29,670 nucleotides of DNA from JAVBMJ01 sp031552535 (GTDB lineage: Bacteria > Bacteroidota > Bacteroidia > Bacteroidales > Rikenellaceae), in NCBI GenBank assembly GCA_031552535.1, contig JAVBMJ010000078.1:1-29670 (forward strand), in the 5' to 3' direction. The notes under the pieces were generated by a model. That model did no database searches. It saw only the letters and a list, made by a program, of their open reading frames with translations, and had not been told where the DNA came from. Position numbers and translations under genes: made by a program. The first letter of the stretch is position 1. Each line of letters opens with the position of its first letter. Of the stretch, positions 1 through 8,119 are shown piece after piece.

Positions 1-52
1 ATTTATTTTGCAAATATTTGGGACAAAGGCATATGCTTGCATTGTGGTTTCG

Positions 53-152
53 GATCGCAGCCAGCGGAGAATGAATATCGTAGCCAGAGCGAGATATTAA
101 GCCCTCCGCGCCGGGTGGCTGCGGGCCGACAGCTTTGCAAAGCAAAGCTGAT
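53..152 (-). repeat. Family C dispersed GC-rich hairpin repeat, copy 1
   Basis: Read on the minus strand, this begins with a hairpin at 130-150 (CAGCTTTG paired with CAAAGCTG). A GC-rich block follows at 113-127 (GGCCCGCAGCCACCC), and then a distal segment at 59-69 (CTCCGCTGGCT) that can fold back on it. The same three blocks occur in the same order at 28215-28309. The apical hairpin differs between copies by an A-T to G-C pair exchange, so the fold rather than the bases is kept. No open reading frame here is convincing. It lies beyond the terminator of the minus-strand operon, so it may belong to a transcription unit outside the window. Confidence 0.6.
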
Positions 153-206
153 TTTCATGCAAATGAGACTTTAATGCCTCGTTTTTCTAAATGCACAACG
201 GGTTGT

Positions 207-241
207 GAAAAATAATTTCGGTAATATTCTTAAACAGTTTC
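207..241. repeat. Family A half-arm (TTAAACAGTTTC)
   Basis: The segment GGTAATATTCTTAAACAGTTTC matches the right arm of the family A palindrome at 15120-15169 with few differences. No left arm is visible here, so I read it as a degenerate half copy abutting the hairpin at 241-287. Confidence 0.35.
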
Positions 242-287
242 CCGGAGTCTGTCCGAATTTCCATAGGAAATTCGGACAGACTCCGGG
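241..287 (-). terminator. Perfect 22-bp hairpin downstream of the surface operon
   Basis: Bases 241-262 are the exact reverse complement of 266-287, with a 3-nt ATA loop. The hairpin is 16 bp beyond the stop of the last gene of the minus-strand operon, where an intrinsic terminator is expected. A T-tract is weak on the exit side, so termination efficiency is uncertain. The inner part (AATTTCCATAGGAAATT) closely resembles the apex of the hairpin at 26710-26758 although the outer stems differ. Confidence 0.7.
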
Positions 288-303
288 GGTATGGTTTTAA
301 GAT

Positions 304-1320
304 CTACATCGCCGGTGCGGCGTCGAACAGTGCCTTGCTGATGCGTCCGAAGCGGAAGCGCAGACCCCCGGTGGTCGTAGACAGGATCGTGCCGAGCGAC
401 GTTGCTGTCAGTTGCCGGACAACGTACCGACTGTCATGCGCACCGATCTCGCAGTAACCGATCAGCGTCCCGTCGGTATTACAGGTCAGGTAATCGACCA
501 TGCAGTCGCCGGGCGTACCGATCTTCACGGGATTGCCGCCGTCTATGGAGCAACTCCAGATGGTGCATTCCCCTACCTTCTCCGCGCTCTCATAATGCGC
601 GTAAACGATGCGGTTGTTCGAAGCGGGCCAGGGACAGTCAAAGCTCTCGCTTGCGGAGGCGGTAAGGATCTTGCGACCACCTGTCCCGTTGGCGTTAAAG
701 GTGCAGATATAACCCCAGGGCGACCAGTTCGAGGCCACGATCTTCCCTCCGTCCGGCGTGTAGTTCTGGCGGCCCAGCGCCCAGGAGTTGTCGGTGAGGG
801 CGGTGCGTCCCGTGCCGTTGGCGAACACCGTTTCGAGGATGTCGCCCGAGGCCCAGTTCGCGTAGAGTATCTTCCATCCATCGGGACTGTACGAGGGGTC
901 GTCAACGTTGATATCCGGAGTTTCGGCGATCACTGTCGTATGCTGTTTTGAGGCCATATCGTATTCCCAGATGAATTTGTCGCCCCCTTGCAGGACGAGT
1001 TTCGTGCCAGTGGGATCGAGTGCTGCACGGTTGGCCTCCTTATACTGCATGTCGAACGCCGAGCCGTCGTGCAGCACCGCCTTGCGTGTCCCGTCTGGAG
1101 TCATCGCACAGATCTTACGGAAAGTTAGCGGCTCTCCGTCAATATAGGTTTCGTGGATTGTCGTGTAAACCACCACGTCCATCATCTCACCGGCGGGCGG
1201 GCCCGGCTCCGGGCCGTCGCCACCCTTGTTGCATGAGGATACAAGCATGGCTATGGGAATGTAGAAAAATAAGTAATAGACCATTAACTGTTTGAGATTA
1301 CTTAATTTTGATCGTTTCAT
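304..1320 (-). CDS. TolB/PD40-like beta-propeller lipoprotein
   Basis: This is a 338-aa protein with a type II signal peptide: a positively charged start, a hydrophobic run, then VSSC with the lipidated cysteine at about residue 30. A low-complexity GGDGPEPGPP linker follows. The rest has repeated propeller-blade motifs (DPTGTKLVLQ, YSPDGWKILYANW, YTPDGGKIVASNW, NTDGTLIGY) typical of the WD40-like PD40 repeats seen in TolB. Such proteins are usually periplasmic or surface-exposed and bind protein partners; no catalytic motif is visible. It is the last gene of a five-gene minus-strand cluster, starting 5 nt after the stop of the upstream barrel gene, which suggests translational coupling. The exact ligand is unknown. 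An alternative start at Met13 would leave a weak signal peptide, so the longer start is preferred. Confidence 0.8.
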   Translation of the reverse strand: MKRSKLSNLKQLMVYYLFFYIPIAMLVSSCNKGGDGPEPGPPAGEMMDVVVYTTIHETYIDGEPLTFRKICAMTPDGTRKAVLHDGSAFDMQYKEANRAALDPTGTKLVLQGGDKFIWEYDMASKQHTTVIAETPDINVDDPSYSPDGWKILYANWASGDILETVFANGTGRTALTDNSWALGRQNYTPDGGKIVASNWSPWGYICTFNANGTGGRKILTASASESFDCPWPASNNRIVYAHYESAEKVGECTIWSCSIDGGNPVKIGTPGDCMVDYLTCNTDGTLIGYCEIGAHDSRYVVRQLTATSLGTILSTTTGGLRFRFGRISKALFDAAPAM

Positions 1321-1325
1321 ATCTG

Positions 1326-1994
1326 TCAGAAATTATATCCGGCCGAGATGGTGAATGTGCGATTTCGGGCGTAGACGACGCCATACTCGTCCTCCTTTAC
1401 GTTGTCGGTCAGGCCGAGGTCGTAGCCAAGGCTGAAATACAGGTTGTTCCATGTGGCACCTACCCCTAAGCGAAGGCCCGCATCGAAGCGTTTAAGCAGT
1501 TGCTGAGTGGGTTGCGGGTCGCCGTCGGAGTCTTCGTAATTGCTCTCTTTGAACAGGTCGGCTTTTGAAGAGTAGTCGCCCATGGAAACTTTTGCCTTGC
1601 CCGACAGCCCGTATGCGACATAAGGTCCCAGGAAAGGCTGCAGCGATATGCCGGCAGCGGTCTCGAAGCGGTATACGGCCAACACGGGAACTTGCATATA
1701 GAGAGGTTTGATAGTGAGTTCGAACCCGCCTTCCTTCACCTTGCATCCTTTCTGGCTGATATAAAGGCCGGTTTCGAGGTAAAGAGGCATCGAAGGAGTG
1801 AGCAAGTGTTGCCATGATCCGCCCACATGGAAACTTGCCAGGCTTTTAGGCGACATGCCCGCTTCAGCCTCGTCGACCCTCAGGTTGGAAAGATTCAATC
1901 CGGCCCGTATTCCGAATACATCTTTGGGACGGTCCTGTGCTTGCGCGGCAAATATTGCGGCGACTAAAAAAAGAAGGGTAGTGATTTTCTTCAT
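1326..1994 (-). CDS. Outer-membrane beta-barrel protein (OMP_b-brl_2 / porin family)
   Basis: This 222-aa protein has a Sec signal peptide (MKKITTLLFLVAAIFAAQAQ, cleavage after AQA). It then shows the familiar Bacteroidota small-barrel pattern: GIRAGLNLSNL near the start, alternating amphipathic strands with GLYISQKG, VPVLAVYRF and LQPFLGPYVAYGLSG, and an aromatic C-terminus (ISAGYNF) typical of outer-membrane proteins recognised by BAM. The size fits an 8-stranded barrel. It lies between the FISUMP lipoprotein and the propeller lipoprotein in the minus-strand cluster, so it may partner with them at the surface. Its substrate or partner cannot be read from sequence. It is a distant paralogue in type of the barrel at 2613-3224. 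Confidence 0.85.
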   Translation of the reverse strand: MKKITTLLFLVAAIFAAQAQDRPKDVFGIRAGLNLSNLRVDEAEAGMSPKSLASFHVGGSWQHLLTPSMPLYLETGLYISQKGCKVKEGGFELTIKPLYMQVPVLAVYRFETAAGISLQPFLGPYVAYGLSGKAKVSMGDYSSKADLFKESNYEDSDGDPQPTQQLLKRFDAGLRLGVGATWNNLYFSLGYDLGLTDNVKEDEYGVVYARNRTFTISAGYNF

Positions 1995-2059
1995 AATGGT
2001 GCTTTTTAGGGTTGTTATTTTTTGATGAAATAGTACACTATCTTCGGGGAACCAAAACT

Positions 2060-2597
2060 TTATTTGTGAATGCAGCGTATGGAATATCCATACGTACGTG
2101 AGCTATAATCATGATAGATGTTTTCTTCGAAGAAAAGCATACTCCATGCGCCGGTAGCTGTAGTCAGCTCGGTTTTTGTCGTATTTGACCGGTATACTCC
2201 GACGTTGCCCGCATCTGTAAGCGTCCACTCCATTCAGAGTTGTCCATAAAACGCTCACTTTATCAGCGTTGAATAAGGTGGCCTGCTCTTCTTTAGTTGG
2301 TAAACGCCAGCCTGAGGGACTTGGGTCGTTGATCGCGCTCCATTCATTGCCGGCAGGATTGGAACTATCCCAACCGCTTACCGTACCAGTTGCCGGCCAT
2401 GCCGTTTTACGATTCCATTGATAGAACATTCCAGGGTCTTCCGGCTTGGCGGCGAATACGCCGAACCCGGCAACATTGCACTCGGCCCAGCGCACGCCGT
2501 TGATCAATACACCTGGCTCCGATGGTTTTTCCCCGCCACCCTTGTCGCACCCCCACAGCGCGGCTGCTGCGAGAAATGCCAATAGTGCCTTTTTCAT
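2060..2597 (-). pseudogene. FISUMP-domain lipoprotein, frameshifted with an internal deletion
   Basis: The gene starts as a 162-aa reading frame ending at 2109. It has a lipoprotein signal (cysteine at residue 17, WGC) and the N-terminal part of a Fibrobacter succinogenes major paralogous domain: LINGVRWAECNV, MFYQWNRKTAW, and SPSGWRLPTKEE followed by WTTLNGVD. After GVD the frame turns into an unrelated basic tail. In the next frame the family's C-terminal half continues (TLTDAGNVGVYRSNTT, then GAWSMLFFEENIY, then YGYSIRCIHK) to a stop at 2060-2062. The usual stretch between these parts (FTD...FLPAAGYR) is missing. I infer a deletion of roughly 25 codons that also shifted frame near 2215-2230. 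The product is probably non-functional or truncated. It lies 15 nt after the 2613-3224 barrel gene. Confidence 0.7.
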
Positions 2598-2612
2598 AGC
2601 CGGCCTATAATA

Positions 2613-3224
2613 TTAGAATTTCCATCCGGCAACGACCTGGATCACGCAATTGTGGTTGCTGTATTTCACGCCGTCGATCTCCGAAGTGAACGTGTCGTTG
2701 AAGCCGTACTGGAAGCCTGCCGAGAGGTTAAGGCCCATTGGGAACTGGTAGCCGAAGCCCGCCACGCCCGCGATGGAAACGCTGTTGCAGTCCTTCTTGA
2801 TGTCGTCGGTCTGCGACTCGAATCCCGGTGCGCTCTGGTGGTTCTTGGCCGAGAGCAGGAAGCCGAACTGCGGCCCGATAAACACGTTGAAGCCGCCGGC
2901 CACGTAGCATTTCGCCAGCAGGGGCACGTTCAGGTAGTCGGCTTTGATCTTGCTGCTTACTTCCACGCCCTCTCCGGCGTCCCATTTGTCATTCACGCCC
3001 TGGGCCGAATACATCAGCGCTCCCTCGACGGCCCACAGTTTGGCGAATTTGTACTCGGCGAAGCCCCCGATGTTAAGCCCGTAGCGGGCTGTGGGCGCTT
3101 CGGTCACGTCGCCACTGACCATCGAGTAGTTGATCCCCGCCTTGGGGCCGAAACCGAAATTTTTCTGTGCCTGGGCTGCACTGGCCAACAACACGACCGA
3201 AAGGATAAGTACAATCTTTTTCAT
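2613..3224 (-). CDS. Outer-membrane beta-barrel protein (OMP_b-brl_2 / porin family)
   Basis: This is a 203-aa protein with a clear signal peptide ending in AQAQ at about residue 20. A GFGPKAGINYSMVSGD entry strand, the central VPLLAKCYVAGGFNVFIG element and the QFGFLLSA strand follow. The protein ends in a C-terminal beta-signal, VVAGWKF. This is the standard signature of Bacteroidota porin-family small barrels (PF13568 type). The size fits eight strands. It follows the large LRR lipoprotein gene by 30 nt and precedes the FISUMP lipoprotein gene by 15 nt, consistent with one transcript. A barrel next to surface lipoproteins is often an anchoring partner, but that role is inference here. Confidence 0.85.
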   Translation of the reverse strand: MKKIVLILSVVLLASAAQAQKNFGFGPKAGINYSMVSGDVTEAPTARYGLNIGGFAEYKFAKLWAVEGALMYSAQGVNDKWDAGEGVEVSSKIKADYLNVPLLAKCYVAGGFNVFIGPQFGFLLSAKNHQSAPGFESQTDDIKKDCNSVSIAGVAGFGYQFPMGLNLSAGFQYGFNDTFTSEIDGVKYSNHNCVIQVVAGWKF

Positions 3225-3254
3225 GCGTTCTTTTGTTTTTGAGTTAGTATTTTT

Positions 3255-5597
3255 TTATAAGACCGGACGGGAATGCTTTTTCGAGCCCGGTTCGCCCGGA
3301 TACCACAACCCGTATCCCCGGTCGGTCACTTTGATGGTAGTGCCGCCGTTCGGGTCGGACACGCTTTCATAAATGTACCGCTGGTCGTGTGTCCACCCTG
3401 CCAGATATTCGTCTGGAATCCACGCGGGTATTTCCGAGGTTATCCGGGTGGCTGCACAGGAAATACTCCTCAATGCGGGCAGATCTCTCAGGTCGATACC
3501 CCCCAGGTTTGTGTTGTACGCGCACGACAAGGTTTCCAATGTCGCGCTGCAATTGCCCAGATCGATGGAAGTTAATTGATTGCCGGAATAAGAATCGCTT
3601 CCTACATCCAGGACAGTCAATTTATGGCAGTCGCTAATGTCGATATGCGTAAGTTTGCCATGATGGACATTAAGGGTCTCCAGGGAAGTGCAGCCGGTCA
3701 GATTTATCGATGTCAGCGGGCTGTAATAAAGATAGAGGTTTTGCAGATTGCTGCATCCGACCGCTCTCAATGAAGTTAATTGGCCTTTTCTGCACGCGAA
3801 CCTTTTCAATGCCTTCATATTGCTTATATCTACCGTGGTCATTTTATTATAGCGTTCAAGTATATCGAAAGATTCCAGGTTTTTAAAATGCTCTATCCCT
3901 TTGATGCTGCGTATATCGTAAGGCCCGAATACCGTGAGGCTTGTAATTGCCTCGGCTTCGCTGCGCGAGATTTCCCAGTCACGGTTGGTGTCGTAAGGAT
4001 TATTGGATAGCGTGAGATAATACTTGAAATTAATGTCTTCGAACTTTATGATTTCATCGTCGAGGGTTCCCGACCCCTGTGAGTCTCCGACGAATTCTAT
4101 CCCGAAGAGTTTACAGACGGGCTTGGCAGTGTACTCGATTTCGGAACTCAGGCCGGTGAAGGTAACACGGTAATCATGGTCGACCTTGTTGAGGTGCCAA
4201 TCGGAAAAATATTTGGTTTGCAGCCTGTTGCCCTTTTCATCATAAATGGAAACCCCCACATATACGGGCAGGAACAGGTCGTTTGTCACGCCGAACGATA
4301 CTGCGGCAAAAGTCGCCATGTCGGACTCCACATCGAATTCGGTAAAGTGGGGCAGGATATACTTCTGGTAGAAGGGCGGGAATTCCAGATCCGGCGTTTC
4401 GGCGGCATAGTCCGCCAGTGAAACGCCGAATGCCTGCGCCTCGACAAAGACGCTCCCCGAGAGTGCCATGTAGCCTTTAGCCTGGGTTTGCTTTAAGTCA
4501 GAGTAGCATTTGCCCGAGAGAAGGTTGTCGGCGTCGACCTTGAATTCGGCCGCGAAAACTCCCTTCGGAACGACACTCACGCCGACGCCGACCGTACCGT
4601 AGAGGCCGAAAAATACGCCGGCATTCAAGCCTGCCCATACTTGTCCTTTCAGGGTGAACTCGGTAGTGATCTTGGCTGGTGCGTTTTCAGGGTCTATGCC
4701 TTTGGGCTCACACACCGCTTCCCATTTATTATTACCGTATTTGACCCCGTAACTCACTTCCGATTCGACAGAATAGGTCGTGGTGAGGGATATTTCCCCA
4801 TTGGCCCCCATGCATAACCCGAGTCTGATCTCGGGGACGATTACGACAGGGCCCAACGGGATGGGGCCGGTCGGGATCGTGCATATCCTCATATCGTCTT
4901 CTTTGAGCTCCCTGGACAGGGCCGCCTTCGCTTCGAGGGAGAGTTCTACCTTCGGGGTTACCACGACATTGAGGGCCGTGAGACGCCCCTGGATGATCTT
5001 GGCGTCGAAGTCGAGGCCCAGCGTCAGTTTCATCTTGCCTTCGGCCCCTAATGACGCCACTTCATTTCCGAGTTCGAATTTTTTGATGGGGATTTCGAGG
5101 CTGATGCCCGCCTGTCCATCGCCCCGTGTGGAAACCGAAGCACGGGAAATAGCCATCGGATTGCCATCCGGATCGAGCACCGTGGTGGCATAGGCGCCCA
5201 GATCAATTGACCGGTCGATGGTCAGTTCTTCGAATGCTTCATCGAGGGCCACCGCCTCGGTTTCGAGGATCGTCTTCCCTCCCTCTTGCCTGGAGGCGGT
5301 CACCCGGCCCAGAAAGCCGTGCGGCATTGCCGCGGTAAGATTGGAATTGACGATGATCTGCCCCACCTGCGGGATGGATGCGGACGGAGTGCCAGACCGG
5401 AAGGTGATCGCTCCGGCATCGATCTTTTCAACCTGGCCGGCCAACGGTCCATCCATTTCAACCGTCTGCGGTGCGAGCGTGTATTCAACCACTCCGCCGG
5501 GGCCAGGATCGGGATCGGGATCGGGAAGCGTATCCTTGTTACAGCCGGTTAAAGCGATAATCGACAGTGCTAATAAAATTGGGAAACGATTCTTCAT
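3255..5597 (-). CDS. Large leucine-rich-repeat surface lipoprotein with EF-hand-like loop
   Basis: This 780-aa protein starts with a lipoprotein signal (LTGC, cysteine at residue 19) and an acidic DPDPDPGPGG linker, suiting surface export in Bacteroidota. Residues of about 40-500 are beta-rich with no motif I can name. Near residue 525 there is a calcium-loop-like DTNRDWEISRSEAE. About 540-720 holds BspA-type leucine-rich repeats (SLTVFGPY, LESFDI, LKRFAC, LTSLRAVGCSNLQNLYLY, LTSINLTGCTSLETLNV, LTHIDISDCHKLTVLDV). BspA-like repeats usually mediate binding to host or microbial surfaces. It is the first gene of the five-gene operon and is divergent from the AraC-type regulator, so it is probably that regulator's main target. 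The tail after the repeats (to SRPVL) is not recognised. Confidence 0.82.
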   Translation of the reverse strand: MKNRFPILLALSIIALTGCNKDTLPDPDPDPGPGGVVEYTLAPQTVEMDGPLAGQVEKIDAGAITFRSGTPSASIPQVGQIIVNSNLTAAMPHGFLGRVTASRQEGGKTILETEAVALDEAFEELTIDRSIDLGAYATTVLDPDGNPMAISRASVSTRGDGQAGISLEIPIKKFELGNEVASLGAEGKMKLTLGLDFDAKIIQGRLTALNVVVTPKVELSLEAKAALSRELKEDDMRICTIPTGPIPLGPVVIVPEIRLGLCMGANGEISLTTTYSVESEVSYGVKYGNNKWEAVCEPKGIDPENAPAKITTEFTLKGQVWAGLNAGVFFGLYGTVGVGVSVVPKGVFAAEFKVDADNLLSGKCYSDLKQTQAKGYMALSGSVFVEAQAFGVSLADYAAETPDLEFPPFYQKYILPHFTEFDVESDMATFAAVSFGVTNDLFLPVYVGVSIYDEKGNRLQTKYFSDWHLNKVDHDYRVTFTGLSSEIEYTAKPVCKLFGIEFVGDSQGSGTLDDEIIKFEDINFKYYLTLSNNPYDTNRDWEISRSEAEAITSLTVFGPYDIRSIKGIEHFKNLESFDILERYNKMTTVDISNMKALKRFACRKGQLTSLRAVGCSNLQNLYLYYSPLTSINLTGCTSLETLNVHHGKLTHIDISDCHKLTVLDVGSDSYSGNQLTSIDLGNCSATLETLSCAYNTNLGGIDLRDLPALRSISCAATRITSEIPAWIPDEYLAGWTHDQRYIYESVSDPNGGTTIKVTDRGYGLWYPGEPGSKKHSRPVL

Positions 5598-5619
5598 AGC
5601 AATCCTGATTTATTTGGCA

Positions 5620-5627
5620 CAAAGTTC
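5620..5627 (-). promoter_or_regulatory. Possible -7 element of the surface operon
   Basis: On the minus strand this reads GAACTTTG, one base from the Bacteroidota -7 consensus TAnnTTTG, and it is 23 nt upstream of the LRR gene start. The -33 region would overlap the first of the four 21-bp repeats, so a regulator bound there could act on it directly. Confidence 0.35.
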
Positions 5628-5647
5628 GGCAGGAACCCGCACGACGT

Positions 5648-5730
5648 CTTTTTGATTTCACAGAATCTCTTTTCGATTTCACAAAACCGCTTTTAGATTC
5701 CAAAAAATCTTTTACGGATTTCACAAAATG
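5648..5730. promoter_or_regulatory. Four direct repeats at exact 21-bp spacing, probable AraC-type operator
   Basis: The motif GATTTCACA (or the variant GATTCCAAA) preceded by a T-run begins at 5654, 5675, 5696 and 5717, exactly 21 bp apart, which is two turns of B-DNA. The array lies between the divergent LRR operon and the AraC-family gene. It ends just before the likely -7 box TAACTTTG at 5734. AraC-type C-terminal domains bind asymmetric sites about 17-20 bp long as direct repeats on one helix face, so these are good operator candidates. The minus-strand frame through it encodes only a repetitive lysine/serine peptide and is not a gene. Confidence 0.7.
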
Positions 5731-5733
5731 GAG

Positions 5734-5741
5734 TAACTTTG
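5734..5741 (+). promoter_or_regulatory. -7 promoter element of the AraC-family gene
   Basis: TAACTTTG matches the Bacteroidota -7 consensus TAnnTTTG and lies about 33 nt upstream of the regulator's start codon. The -33 region falls inside the fourth 21-bp repeat, where no clean TTTG is present, suggesting an activator-dependent or repressible promoter. Confidence 0.55.
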
Positions 5742-5773
5742 GGTTTGGGCAAACCACGCCGGGGAGGATTCGC

Positions 5774-6913
5774 ATGATGAGGGAATGGTTTCTGATATCC
5801 ACGACGACATTGATCGTAACCGCCCTGCTGTGTACCGGGCTGATGTGGATGATGCGGGGGCGCAGCCGCCCCAAATCGGTTATGGCCGTGATTTCGACGC
5901 TATTATCCGTCTATATGGCGTCGGAATTGGTGTTGTATTATCTCGACTATGATTTCCGGCCCGAAAAGCTGGTGTTCTCATACAGCCTGGTCTGCATCAC
6001 GCTGGCCTGCCTGATCTGGATCTATTTCCGCACGCTGATGCAACCCTGGAGAAGCAACCGCAAGCCGATCTGCAGGTTGCTGTGTGGCTTGGCGGGTTTC
6101 ATAGTGCTGTATGCGACTCTCTCGTCTTTATGGCCCGGTTCGCCGCCGCTCTATACGTTAAAAGATATAGTGCACAACATCGGACACCCGGTAGTGATAC
6201 TGCGTGTGGCGGCTTTTTTGACGTTTGTGGCGATGTTGGTGGTTTGTTGCCTGAAGATATGCAGGATGTATTTTCAACACAAGGCAGCCATCGCCGCGCA
6301 GTTCTCCTTTGTCGAACAGATCAGCCTGTCGTGGATTCCCTACCTGATCGTGATCTACACGCTGTACGGCCTGTGGACGGTGTTCGACCAGTTCATTTCG
6401 GGCAACGTTGGCTGGATATTCATCGCCTCGAATTTTGTCTATGCCGGATTCTACCTGGTCATCAATTTCATGGGACTCTACCAGCAGGACGTATACCCGC
6501 CCCGCGAGCGCGATCCCGAGAGCAGGGACGACGCCCAACAAACCAACGGCAACGGAATGCCGCCCGAGGTGCGCCGCAAGTTGAACGCCGAGCTTACGGC
6601 ACTCATGGAGCAGGCACACGAATACCGCAACCCGGAGTTGCGGCTCGACGGCGTCGCCCATGTGCTGAACACCAACCGCACCTATCTCTCCACAGTCATC
6701 CGCGAGGATTTCAAGGAGAACTTCATCGGTTTCGTGAACGGCTACCGCATCCGGGAGGCCAAGGAGCTGCTCTCCAACAGAGGTGCTTCGTTATCAATGT
6801 CGGAAATCGCCGAGCGTGTCGGCTTCAAAAGTATCTCCTCGTTCAACACCTTCTTCAAACGCGACACGGGAACGAACCCGACACAGTACAGAAAGGCCCG
6901 ACTCTTAAAATAA
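5774..6913 (+). CDS. Membrane-anchored AraC-family transcriptional regulator
   Basis: This is a 379-aa protein. Residues of about 5-240 hold around seven hydrophobic segments (for example LISTTTLIVTALLCTGLMWM, VVILRVAAFLTFVAMLVVCC and IFIASNFVYAGFYLVI). A hydrophilic linker at about 245-270 follows. The C-terminal ~110 residues are an AraC-type double helix-turn-helix: LDGVAHVLNTNRTYLS is the first HTH, and MSEIAERVGFKSISSFNTFF with TNPTQYRK is the family signature. This layout, a polytopic sensor fused to AraC DNA binding, is common in Bacteroidota and would link a membrane signal directly to transcription. It is divergent from the surface operon, with four phased repeats between them. The start ATGATG is taken at the first ATG. 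The ligand is unknown. Confidence 0.88.
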   Translation: MMREWFLISTTTLIVTALLCTGLMWMMRGRSRPKSVMAVISTLLSVYMASELVLYYLDYDFRPEKLVFSYSLVCITLACLIWIYFRTLMQPWRSNRKPICRLLCGLAGFIVLYATLSSLWPGSPPLYTLKDIVHNIGHPVVILRVAAFLTFVAMLVVCCLKICRMYFQHKAAIAAQFSFVEQISLSWIPYLIVIYTLYGLWTVFDQFISGNVGWIFIASNFVYAGFYLVINFMGLYQQDVYPPRERDPESRDDAQQTNGNGMPPEVRRKLNAELTALMEQAHEYRNPELRLDGVAHVLNTNRTYLSTVIREDFKENFIGFVNGYRIREAKELLSNRGASLSMSEIAERVGFKSISSFNTFFKRDTGTNPTQYRKARLLK

Positions 6914-7035
6914 CGCCGGGCCAATCCCTGTTTGCCGAAGTTGGTTTGTCCGGGATGCAGTTTACAACTCTGTTTGCTCCGGTTGCGTGGTTGCCTTGGG
7001 AATTGTCCAACTCTCTGGGAATAACAGGAAAAGCA

Positions 7036-7053
7036 ATACTGTCAGGGCAGTAT
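7036..7053 (-). terminator. Weak hairpin in the convergent gap
   Basis: ATACTG and CAGTAT flank a 6-nt loop, 14 nt past the stop of the M23 gene. The exit side on the minus strand has only a short T-run (GCTTTTCC), so this is a weak candidate. Nothing else notable is seen in the 150-bp convergent gap. Confidence 0.3.
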
Positions 7054-7066
7054 AACCCCAGGAAGG

Positions 7067-8050
7067 CTATCTCAACTTTATTCTCTGCCCGATACTGAGT
7101 GTGGTGCTGACTCCTAATTTATTGATTCGCTGAAGTTCCTTTACCGTCGTGCCATTGTTGGCAGCTATGCGGTATAGCGTGTCGCCTTTGCGCACAATGT
7201 GGTAATTGCCGTCGCCAGGCGACGATGCGATTGCAGTACTTTTGTCCGGTGCATCGCCTTTCCCGTCCTTGTGGAGCGAAGCTGTTATTTTGCCTCCTTT
7301 GTTGCGGAAGCATAGCACCCCGTCGCATAGCGCCATCTCGGCATAGTTGAGAAACAACGACGGATCGACCGGTTCGCCTGCCGCCCGCACTTCGAAATGG
7401 AGGTGTTCGGTCGTTGCACGGCCCGTCCGTCCGGCAAGCGCTATAGGTTGGCCTGCCTCTACCACGTCGTTTACATCTACCAGATTACGCACATTATGTG
7501 CATATAATGTTTCGAAACCGCACCAATGTTGTATAACCACGAGATTCCCGTAACCGGAATAGGGTTTGCTCATCCTTACCACACCGCTCAATGCGGCCCG
7601 GATCGTGTCGCCTGGAACGGCCTTTATGTCCACACCCGTGTGCATCGACTTGCCGCGCATGCCATAGTTTGAAATCACCTTGCCACGGTAGGGATAACAA
7701 AATTCACCTCGCAAAGCCTCCAACGATACATCCAGTCCTCCAGACGGAAGGGGATTAATACCCGGGACCCGCACATTGGCACTCTCCACAGCCGAAAAAG
7801 TCACTTCAGGATGCGGGAGGGGGCTGCTACTGGCATGCGACTCACGTGTGCCACCGTCCTCCCGCGCCGGTTTTGGCTGTTTCGGTAGTGATGATGGATT
7901 ATCGCGTGTTTTTTCTTTCTGAATGGTCCCGTTCCTGACCGTGGTGTTACCGGCATTTTCATGCGACTGTACCGTGCGGCGGCTTGTCGAACACGATAAA
8001 ATAAGAACGGCGACCGCCATTGTGGCAATTTTCAGTATAGTGCCCTGCAT
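7067..8050 (-). CDS. LytM (M23) metallopeptidase lipoprotein with C-terminal LysM domain
   Basis: This is a 327-aa protein with a lipoprotein signal (ILSC, cysteine 20). A low-complexity polar region follows to about residue 110. The M23 peptidase fold covers about 115-235, with HTGVD (His137, Asp141) and HLHFE (His216, His218), the zinc ligands and catalytic histidine of LytM enzymes, all present. A LysM peptidoglycan-binding domain at about 283-327 starts YHIVRKGDTLYRIA and ends near LSIGQRIKLR. It should sit in the cell envelope and cleave cross-linking peptides, or act as an EnvC/NlpD-like amidase activator; intact ligands favour real hydrolase activity. The usual order in NlpD is LysM then M23; here it is reversed. 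It is divergent from trxB. Confidence 0.88.
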   Translation of the reverse strand: MQGTILKIATMAVAVLILSCSTSRRTVQSHENAGNTTVRNGTIQKEKTRDNPSSLPKQPKPAREDGGTRESHASSSPLPHPEVTFSAVESANVRVPGINPLPSGGLDVSLEALRGEFCYPYRGKVISNYGMRGKSMHTGVDIKAVPGDTIRAALSGVVRMSKPYSGYGNLVVIQHWCGFETLYAHNVRNLVDVNDVVEAGQPIALAGRTGRATTEHLHFEVRAAGEPVDPSLFLNYAEMALCDGVLCFRNKGGKITASLHKDGKGDAPDKSTAIASSPGDGNYHIVRKGDTLYRIAANNGTTVKELQRINKLGVSTTLSIGQRIKLR

Positions 8051-8119
8051 CGGAAATGGTTGAAGATTTATGAGAAGCGTCTCCCGGCAATCGATAAGTT
8101 AACATCAGACTATATATTA

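Noticed and set aside
5648..5730. Short direct repeats that could be a mini CRISPR array
   Set aside because: The units are contiguous at 21 bp with T-rich joins and no unique spacers, and there are no cas genes. An operator array explains them better.
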